Source of the DNA: an uncultured Clostridia bacterium
GTDB lineage: Bacteria > Bacillota > Clostridia > Christensenellales > CAG-138
Direction: 5' to 3'
Assembly (NCBI GenBank): GCA_937894955.1
Contig: CALAXO010000205.1
Span: forward strand, 1 to 20,615
Length of the DNA stretch: 20,615 bases
Part shown: positions 15,487 to 20,615 of the stretch, piece after piece
Layout of the letters: the number at the start of each line of letters is the position of its first letter
Numbering within the stretch: the stretch's first letter is position 1
Position numbers and translations under genes: made by a program
Notes under the pieces: generated by a model
Told to the model about the DNA's origin: nothing
Database searches by the model: none
The model's input: only the letters and a program-made list of their open reading frames with translations

Positions 15487-16356
15487 TTACTCGTTGTTCG
15501 GGTTCCGGGTGACATGAATTGTGATGTCAACGCCGTCCGCTCTGTCGGATTGGGACACGTCAACAGTCATCCCGCCGGAGCGCAGGTGTTCGCAGGCGGA
15601 ATTCACCGTGTTCATGAACATGCGGTAGTCCTTTACAATTCGCATAATGACGGGGCGGGGCTTTGCGCCGTCCTTTTTGCTGTCGAACAGTGAGTTAAGC
15701 TTTTTTTCAACAAGGCGTTCGGTGTCCTTAACGCTCAGGCCGTCCTCGCCTGCTTTTTTGATTATTGCAAGCTGGTCCGCATCGTCCGAAAGGCGCAGCA
15801 CGGCGCGGGCGTGGCGTTCACTCAGCCCGTAAAGACCGACAGCTTCGCGAACTTCAGGGGAAAGTTTTAGAATGCGGAGTTTGTTCGCAATGAAACTCTG
15901 GCTTTTGCCGAGGCGGGAGGCAAGCTCTTCCTGTGTGAGCTTCAGCTCGTCCAAAAGGGTTTTATAGCATTCGGCCTCTTCAAAATAATTCAAATCCTCA
16001 CGCTGAAGATTTTCAACAACGGCCATCAATGCGGAATCGGCGTCAACCGTGGAGTTGTCAACTATACAGAGAGCTTTTTCCGACCCAAGGCTCCGCAGCG
16101 CACGCAGACGGCGTTCACCGGCGATAAGCTCGTATGTTTCGCCGTTTCTGCGAACGACAAGGGGCTGAATCAATCCGACCTGCCGAATGGATTGTGCAAG
16201 CTCGGATATGCTTTCGTCATCAAAGGTTTTTCGCGGCTGAGCAGGGTTCGGAACGATGGAATCCAGTGCCAGTTCAACAAGCTGACGTTTTGCCTCGGCA
16301 GGCTGTGCGCCTGCTGCTTCGTTTTTTTTGTCTTTCAGAAAATCAAACAGTGCCAT
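15487..16356 (-). CDS. ParB/Noc-family CTP-dependent DNA-binding protein
   Basis: This 289-aa protein belongs to the ParB/Srx CTPase family, which load as sliding clamps at parS-like sites. Visible motifs are IVPNPAQPRKTFDDESI (34-50), IQPLVVRR, the nucleotide-binding GERRLRA (80-86), ENLQRED (115-121) and a helix-turn-helix at LTQEELASRLGKSQSFIANKL (~140-160). No parA is adjacent, and the first residues, MALFDFLKDKK, could form an amphipathic membrane-targeting helix as in the nucleoid-occlusion protein Noc. I therefore lean to Noc, but ParB or a Spo0J paralogue is possible. ATG 16356 is chosen because the longer frame adds 37 non-family residues. A GGAG lies about 11 nt upstream, within a tandem 12-bp repeat. 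Confidence 0.88.
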   Translation of the reverse strand: MALFDFLKDKKNEAAGAQPAEAKRQLVELALDSIVPNPAQPRKTFDDESISELAQSIRQVGLIQPLVVRRNGETYELIAGERRLRALRSLGSEKALCIVDNSTVDADSALMAVVENLQREDLNYFEEAECYKTLLDELKLTQEELASRLGKSQSFIANKLRILKLSPEVREAVGLYGLSERHARAVLRLSDDADQLAIIKKAGEDGLSVKDTERLVEKKLNSLFDSKKDGAKPRPVIMRIVKDYRMFMNTVNSACEHLRSGGMTVDVSQSDRADGVDITIHVTRNPNNE

Positions 16357-16360
16357 ATTG

Positions 16361-16384
16361 AATAAAACTCCGAATAAAACTCCG
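16361..16384 (-). repeat. Perfect 12-bp tandem duplication at the parB/noc ribosome binding site
   Basis: On the minus strand CGGAGTTTTATT occurs twice in a row immediately before the start region, so two GGAG ribosome-binding candidates lie 11 and 23 nt upstream of the ATG at 16356. Confidence 0.9.
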
Positions 16385-16471
16385 TTGCCGCTCTGCCGTT
16401 CGGACAGGTGAAAACCGCCTTTTCGGGCAAGCGGGTATTTCGGTTGTGCGGCGAATGAGCTCCGCATGTAG

Positions 16472-16501
16472 ATTATACATTATTACCCGGTATTTCCGCA
16501 A
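16472..16501 (-). promoter_or_regulatory. Promoter candidate for parB/noc
   Basis: On the minus strand TTGCGG (16501-16496), an 18-bp spacer and TATAAT (16477-16472) predict a start near 16465 and a leader of about 108 nt. Confidence 0.6.
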
Positions 16502-16531
16502 GCGGGAATATCGTTTTGTTTTGTCGAAACC

Positions 16532-16627
16532 AAATGAAACATGAAAGCACGGAGCGGGAAATACCTCGCCGTGCATCCGCGCGGGGGTGAAACCCGCTCG
16601 GACGGGGGCGATTCAAGGGCTTGAATC
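16532..16627 (-). terminator. Possible terminator region after the solute-binding gene
   Basis: An 18-bp palindrome, GATTCAAG-CC-CTTGAATC (16610-16627), overlaps the stop codon. Further on the minus strand GCACGG and CCGTGC (16574-16547) can pair, followed by TTTCATGTTTCATTT. The T-run is broken, so this is only a candidate. Confidence 0.4.
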
Positions 16628-17576
16628 AAAGTCCGTATTTTTTAAGCAATGCATCAAGTTCACCGCTTTTTTGCAGGTCATAGATGAACAGTTCCGCAAG
16701 CTGAGCAACAGCGGGTTCGTCCGCAGCTGAGGCGATTGCATATTCGACATTGCCGAGACTTGTTTCATGGCGGATAAAGCCGTTTTCGGATATTTCTTCC
16801 GCATATCTTGTGCAGTAAGCCCCGGTGACGGCCGCACCGGCAACGGTGCCGCGCGCAAGCGCATCGAAGAGCTCCGGATAGGAGGCAAAAGCTTTTGTTG
16901 TGAACACGATTGCATCGGCGGAAAGTTCCGGTGTGCGTCCCTTAAGCCGGTCAATGAGAGTGCGTTCAACTTTTGTTTCGTGCGCATCAATGTATTTCTT
17001 AAGCCTTGTTTCACCTGCCGTGCCCTGAACAAAACCGATAACAAGTTCGTTCAGCGGAGTTGTTTCGCTGCCGCTTTTAACAAGCACGGAGCATGTATCC
17101 GTATAATACGGATAGGAATATACATATTTTGAACTTGCGCCGCGCGGCATCAATGCAACGGCGGCATCGATTGTGCCGTCCGAAAGCTTTGTTGAAGCGG
17201 TTTTGCCGTTCACGGTGATGAGTTTTGCCGCCGCATCCCCGGCAACATCGGGAAGCAGATAGGCAGCGAATTTTTGTGCAAGCTCGATTTCAAACCCTTC
17301 GCCGCCTTCGGCAAAAAGCGGCATATCGTCCCGCACGCCGACGGCAAGTACGCCGCGTTCGCGTATACGCTGAATTTCCGGGGTGTTCATAAGCTGCGTT
17401 CGCGGCTTTAAGAGCGCTGCAAGAAGAATGAGCAGAACCAGCCCCGCCGCACAGCAGAGCGCGATGCGAAAGGGTTTGCCCTTTTCGCCGCGAAGAGTAA
17501 AATTGAGCCGAAGCTTTTTATGCTGTTTTCCGTCGCGGAGGAAACTCCGCCGCGGGTGATGATGTCGATTTTTCAT
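16626..17576 (-). CDS. Membrane-anchored family-3 solute-binding protein
   Basis: This 316-aa protein resembles periplasmic-type amino-acid binding proteins of ABC systems (SBP family 3). Residues 1-36 are strongly basic (MKNRHHHPRRSF and onwards) and precede one hydrophobic segment at ~37-56 (IALCCAAGLVLLILLAALL). There is no proper lipobox, so it is probably an uncleaved N-in signal anchor. The binding domain starts with IRERGVLAVGVRDDMPLF and continues with GFEIELAQKFAAYLL, DGTIDAAVALM, YPYYTDTCSVLV and VIGFVQGTAGE, all in family order. The start is ATG at 17576; upstream frame extension is ignored because TATAAT ends 7 nt before this ATG and there is no Shine-Dalgarno. No permease or ATPase gene is adjacent, so partner and ligand are unknown; a sensory rather than transport role is possible. 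Confidence 0.82.
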   Translation of the reverse strand: MKNRHHHPRRSFLRDGKQHKKLRLNFTLRGEKGKPFRIALCCAAGLVLLILLAALLKPRTQLMNTPEIQRIRERGVLAVGVRDDMPLFAEGGEGFEIELAQKFAAYLLPDVAGDAAAKLITVNGKTASTKLSDGTIDAAVALMPRGASSKYVYSYPYYTDTCSVLVKSGSETTPLNELVIGFVQGTAGETRLKKYIDAHETKVERTLIDRLKGRTPELSADAIVFTTKAFASYPELFDALARGTVAGAAVTGAYCTRYAEEISENGFIRHETSLGNVEYAIASAADEPAVAQLAELFIYDLQKSGELDALLKKYGL

Positions 17577-17583
17577 GATTAAT

Positions 17584-17612
17584 ATTATATCAGTAAAGAC
17601 GCACATTGACAA
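17584..17612 (-). promoter_or_regulatory. Promoter of the solute-binding gene (predicted leaderless start)
   Basis: On the minus strand TTGTCA (17612-17607), a 17-bp spacer and TATAAT (17589-17584) lead to ATTAATC and then ATG at 17576. Transcription is predicted at or just before the start codon. The -35 is the complement of the alaS -35. Confidence 0.75.
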
Positions 17613-17635
17613 GAGCAGCATGCTGACGGTATAAT
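17606..17635 (+). promoter_or_regulatory. alaS promoter, sharing its -35 with the divergent promoter
   Basis: TTGACA at 17606-17611, an 18-bp spacer and TATAAT at 17630-17635 predict a start near 17642. Five of the six -35 bases are also the -35 of the minus-strand promoter. Confidence 0.8.
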
Positions 17636-17660
17636 GTATAATTGGGTAAACGCTGATTAA

Positions 17661-17836
17661 TTCGGGACATGCCTTCCGTGAATGCGCCTGCATTAACCGC
17701 AGCCTGTCCGAAACCGATTCGGGCATTCGGGTGTTTCAAAACCGCGATTTGCCCAAAGCGGCCGCCGAATTAAGTTTTTGCGAAAACAAATTATTCGGAA
17801 CGAACCTGATATTAAGCAATCAAGCCCCGCAAGGGG
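17661..17836 (+). promoter_or_regulatory. Structured alaS leader, no T-box recognised
   Basis: Within the ~214-nt leader TTCGGGACA (17661-17669) pairs with TGTCCGAA (17705-17712) with one bulged G, enclosing an AATGC/GCATT hairpin. Near the 3' end CCCC-GCAA-GGGG (17825-17836) is a GNRA-capped hairpin abutting the AGAAAGG ribosome binding site. The canonical T-box sequence is absent and no terminator is visible. Confidence 0.5.
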
Positions 17837-17855
17837 AGAAAGGTTTACAAATAGA

Positions 17856-19661
17856 ATGAAATCATTGACAACAACCGAACTTCGGTCACTCTTCCTCCGC
17901 TTCTTCAGCGAAAGAGGACACACGATAATCCCTTCGGCTTCTCTTATCCCCGAAAACGATCCCACGGTTCTTTTCACAACGGCAGGCATGCATCCGCTCA
18001 TGCCCTATCTTATGGGCGCGGCGCATCCGGCGGGAGTTCGCCTTGCCGATGTCCAAAAATGCGTTCGCACGGGCGATATCGATGAAGTCGGCGATGCAAG
18101 CCACCTGACATTTTTTGAAATGCTCGGCAACTGGTCTCTCGGCGATTACTTTAAAAAGGAGTCGATCGCATGGAGTTGGGAATTCCTGACCGATGAAAAA
18201 TGGCTCGGCATCGATCCGGACAGGCTTTATTTCACATGTTTTGAGGGCGATGAGCGCGCCCCGCGTGATGAGGTTTCACGCGATCGCTGGGTTGAAATGG
18301 GCGCTGATCCGAGTCACATCTTTTTCCTGAATGCAAAACATAACTGGTGGATTCCCGGAACGAGCGGACCCTGCGGCCCCGATACCGAAATTTTCTTCGA
18401 TACAGGCAAGGAAAAATGCTGCGATGAATGCAGCCCTGCATGCGATTGCGGCAAGTATCTTGAAATCTGGAACAATGTTTTCATGCAGTACTTCCAGCCC
18501 GCAAACGGCGAGATTCGTATGCTTGAAAAGAAAAACGTTGACACGGGCATGGGCCTTGAACGTACGGTCGCAACGCTTCAGGGCGCGGAGAGCGTCTATG
18601 ACACGGATGCCTTTGCGCACATACTTGCGCGCATCAGCGAGCTTTCCGGCAAGAACTATCGTGATAATGCCGAAACAACACGTGCGTTCCGCATCGTTGC
18701 CGACCATATCCGCACAAGTGCGTTCATGCTGGGCGACCCGCGCAGCGTAACCCCGAGCAATGTCGATCAGGGTTACATTCTCCGCCGGCTTATCCGCCGC
18801 GCGCTTCGCTATGCAATGCAGCTGGGCATGCCCGAAAACTCACTCAGCAAGGTTGCCGAAACCGTTATTTCCGATTACGGCGAAGTCTATCCCGAACTGC
18901 ACGAGAATGAAGCCCGAATCATTCGCGAACTTGACACGGAGGAGGCAAGATTCCAGCGCACTCTCACCAACGGTATGCGCGAATTTGAACGCATCAAAGA
19001 CAAGTTTGAAAACGGTATTATTGACGGAAAGAATGCATTCCGCCTGTTCGACACATTCGGTTTCCCCATTGAGTTCACCGAGGAAATGGCGCGCGAAAAC
19101 GGCCTTACCGTTGATGTTGAGGGGTTCCGTGCGGCATTCGAAGAGCACCAGCAAAAGTCCAAAGCGGGCGCGGAGCATAAGTTCAAAGGCGGCCTTGCGG
19201 AAGCAACCGACGAAACGGCAAAACTGCACACCGCGACGCATCTGCTCCAGGCTGCACTGCGCAAGGTTCTTGATGAGTCCGTTGCACAGCGCGGCTCAAA
19301 CATCACGGCCGAACGTCTGCGGTTTGACTTCTCCTTCCCGCGTAAAGTGACCCCCGAGGAGCTGCGCGAGGTAGAAAAACTTGTCAACGAAGCAATTGAT
19401 GCCGGTGTTGACATCACCTGCGAGGAAATGACCGTTCCCGAAGCACGGGAGCGCGGCGCGATCGGCCTGTTCGGCGATAAATACGGCGAACGTGTAAAAG
19501 TTTATACAATGGGTGATTACAGCTGCGAAATCTGCGGCGGACCCCATGCCGCAAACACCGGCGATCTCGGCACGTTCAAAATCAAAAAAGAAGAGGCTTC
19601 AAGTGCGGGCGTGCGCAGAATTAAGGCCGTTCTGATTCCGAAAGAAGAAAAGAAAGACTGA
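17856..19661 (+). CDS. alaS: Alanyl-tRNA synthetase, compact form lacking C-Ala
   Basis: This 601-aa class II synthetase charges tRNA-Ala. Aminoacylation motifs are HLTFFEMLGNWSLGDYFK (83-100), WWIPGTSGPCGPDTEIF and GMGLER (231-236). A cysteine-rich insertion, CCDECSPACDC (188-198), may bind zinc. The tRNA-recognition domain includes DQGYILRRLIRRALRYA (304-320). The editing site is complete: HTATH (His458, His462) and CGGPH (Cys560, His564), although most homologues have CGGTH. The protein ends right after the editing domain, whereas bacterial AlaRS is usually about 870 residues with a linker and DHHA1/C-Ala domain. Only 129 bp separate the stop from the next, unrelated gene, so this is not a simple frameshift inside the window. 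AGAAAGG lies 12 nt before the ATG. The VQKCVRTGDIDEVGD segment also differs from the classical bacterial type. Confidence 0.95.
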   Translation: MKSLTTTELRSLFLRFFSERGHTIIPSASLIPENDPTVLFTTAGMHPLMPYLMGAAHPAGVRLADVQKCVRTGDIDEVGDASHLTFFEMLGNWSLGDYFKKESIAWSWEFLTDEKWLGIDPDRLYFTCFEGDERAPRDEVSRDRWVEMGADPSHIFFLNAKHNWWIPGTSGPCGPDTEIFFDTGKEKCCDECSPACDCGKYLEIWNNVFMQYFQPANGEIRMLEKKNVDTGMGLERTVATLQGAESVYDTDAFAHILARISELSGKNYRDNAETTRAFRIVADHIRTSAFMLGDPRSVTPSNVDQGYILRRLIRRALRYAMQLGMPENSLSKVAETVISDYGEVYPELHENEARIIRELDTEEARFQRTLTNGMREFERIKDKFENGIIDGKNAFRLFDTFGFPIEFTEEMARENGLTVDVEGFRAAFEEHQQKSKAGAEHKFKGGLAEATDETAKLHTATHLLQAALRKVLDESVAQRGSNITAERLRFDFSFPRKVTPEELREVEKLVNEAIDAGVDITCEEMTVPEARERGAIGLFGDKYGERVKVYTMGDYSCEICGGPHAANTGDLGTFKIKKEEASSAGVRRIKAVLIPKEEKKD

Positions 19662-19702
19662 TTTTATCTCAATGAAACTTCAATTCCCGATACTTTAACG
19701 CA

Positions 19703-19758
19703 TTGAACCGCGGCTCGCATTCGTCCGAGATTTGGAGCGGATGCAGGCTGCGGTTCAA
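19703..19758 (+). other. Long stem-loop between alaS and the DUF695-RraB gene
   Basis: A perfect 9-bp outer stem, TTGAACCGC (19703-19711) with GCGGTTCAA (19750-19758), encloses an inner imperfect stem GCATTCGT/GCGGATGC. No T-run follows, so it is unlikely to be a terminator; it could be an intercistronic processing or stabilising element. Confidence 0.6.
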
Positions 19759-19790
19759 ACGGCGGATGCAAAATGCGAGGAGGATAGGCA

Positions 19791-20534
19791 ATGGCGAAAA
19801 CGGGCAAAAATGCTTGGCTTGAATACGATTGGCGGTTGGACGGCGGCGATGCGCGGTTCCGCGTTGATATGTCGCTGTATGCAAATGCACCGATCGAGGG
19901 CTGCACGGAGCTTGTTTTCATCTACTGCGCAAGCCTTTCGGAGCAGCCGCTCAAGGCAGGTGAGCTGCGCCGAATTGACAGCCTCATTGTCCGATGCATA
20001 AAGAAACTCGGCAGCGAATATGTCGGCTGCATTGAATCTGCTGCAATGCATCAGTATTATTTCTATCTTGACAGCGAAGAAAAGTATTCGGCACTTCAGC
20101 AGCTGCTTCAGAAAGAACGCAAGCTGACGGTGAAACTCGGCTGCAAGTCCGAACCGAAGTGGACGACCTATTTTAAACTTCTTTATCCCGATGCCGCAAA
20201 GCTTCAAACCGTCCGAAATAAGGAAAATATCGAAAAACTTTATTCAAACGGAGATTCCGAGGCTGCACGGAGGCTGAATCTTCACATGTTTTTCCGCTCG
20301 GAACCGCTTCGCCTGCAATTTGAAGAGGCGGCAAGACGGGAGGGATTTGCGATCGGCAGCGCGGTGGACAGAGAGACGAGCGAGCTTCCGTACGGCGTGA
20401 TTCTCCATATAATTTGCCCGCTGAAAAAACGTGACGTTGATGAAGTCACGGTGCTTGCGATACGCATTGCGGAACGGTTCGGCGGCAGATTGATGTTTTG
20501 GGATTGTCCGCTTGCGCCGCAGTCACTGAAGTGA
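19791..20534 (+). CDS. DUF695-RraB fusion protein
   Basis: This 247-aa cytoplasmic protein has two recognisable parts. Residues ~8-135 match the DUF695 pattern (WLEYDWRLDGGDARFRVDMSL, KLGSEYVGCIESAAMHQYYFYL, KWTTYFKLLYPDA). Residues ~145-240 match the RraB-like fold (ENIEKLYSNGDSEAARRLNLHMFF, EEAARREGFAIG, LPYGVILHI, DEVTVLAIRIAERFGGRLMFWD). RraB of Escherichia coli inhibits RNase E; the role of RraB-like domains in Bacillota is not established and DUF695 is uncharacterised, so no function is claimed. The ATG at 19791 has GAGGAGG 7 nt upstream. It follows alaS by 129 bp without a clear terminator, so read-through from the alaS promoter is possible. Confidence 0.8.
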   Translation: MAKTGKNAWLEYDWRLDGGDARFRVDMSLYANAPIEGCTELVFIYCASLSEQPLKAGELRRIDSLIVRCIKKLGSEYVGCIESAAMHQYYFYLDSEEKYSALQQLLQKERKLTVKLGCKSEPKWTTYFKLLYPDAAKLQTVRNKENIEKLYSNGDSEAARRLNLHMFFRSEPLRLQFEEAARREGFAIGSAVDRETSELPYGVILHIICPLKKRDVDEVTVLAIRIAERFGGRLMFWDCPLAPQSLK

Positions 20535-20569
20535 AGCGGCAGAGCAAAAGAGATAAATATATTGATGGT

Positions 20570-20608
20570 GCGTTGCGTGGAAAATACTCCGCAACGCGTT
20601 CCTTTTTT
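20570..20608 (+). terminator. Terminator after the DUF695-RraB gene
   Basis: A perfect 8-bp stem, GCGTTGCG (20570-20577) with CGCAACGC (20590-20597), is followed by GTTCC and six T's, 35 bp after the stop codon. Confidence 0.85.
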
Positions 20609-20615
20609 ATTAGCC

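Noticed and set aside
16357..16467. Longer ParB/Noc start at 16467
   Set aside because: The extra 37 residues have no family resemblance and overlap the predicted promoter start and the ribosome binding site of the ATG at 16356.
17725..17760. T-box riboswitch ahead of alaS
   Set aside because: GGGTG and ACCGCG occur near 17729-17745, but separated by extra bases. There is no contiguous T-box, no full stem I with a specifier loop and no terminator/antiterminator pair.

Overview
The window (about 20.6 kb) is an ordinary-looking chromosomal segment of a low-to-mid GC Gram-positive anaerobe, most likely an uncultured gut or rumen member of class Clostridia (Bacillota). The evidence is the paired glgC/glgD arrangement, a dockerin-like repeat domain in a secreted subtilase, a Clostridium symbiosum-like glutamate dehydrogenase, an L10 leader ahead of rplJL, consensus sigma-A promoters (TTGACA/TATAAT) and strong AGGAGG ribosome binding sites. 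I see no prophage, insertion sequence, CRISPR array, rRNA or tRNA gene.

Layout. Positions 1-3690 are a minus-strand housekeeping block read right to left: truA, exoA, dapF, then (after a good terminator) a dus gene cut by the window edge. A 370-bp divergent spacer leads to a 1428-residue secreted S8 protease on the plus strand (4060-8346). This protein has a signal peptide, I9-like propeptide, subtilase domain with PA insert, Fn3-like region, a dockerin-like domain lodged inside that Fn3-like region, and a C-terminal beta-propeller-like region. A strong terminator follows. A 600-bp non-coding stretch then holds a promoter, a terminator-like hairpin and four tandem ~48-bp palindromic repeats, ahead of the translationally overlapping glgC-glgD pair. 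Next come a monocistronic gdhA with its own promoter, structured leader and terminator; a 145-aa orphan gene; and rplJ-rplL under an L10 leader, ending in a terminator. On the minus strand follow a ParB/Noc-type gene and a membrane-anchored solute-binding protein. The solute-binding gene is divergent from alaS, which encodes a short alanyl-tRNA synthetase without the C-Ala domain. The last gene is a DUF695-RraB fusion protein, closed by a terminator.

How the parts may work together (inference). The secreted protease and gdhA share the restricted codon choice of rplJ and rplL, and both mRNAs begin with a strong hairpin close to the predicted start site. This suggests a highly expressed peptide-degrading, glutamate-handling lifestyle. 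glgC/glgD supply ADP-glucose for glycogen synthesis.

The least expected points are: the dockerin inside the protease's Fn3-like region; two genes (truA and the solute-binding protein) whose TATAAT box ends exactly 7 nt before ATG with no Shine-Dalgarno, predicting leaderless mRNAs; back-to-back promoters sharing one -35 element between alaS and the solute-binding gene; the compact AlaRS; and rplJL standing apart from rplKA and rpoBC.
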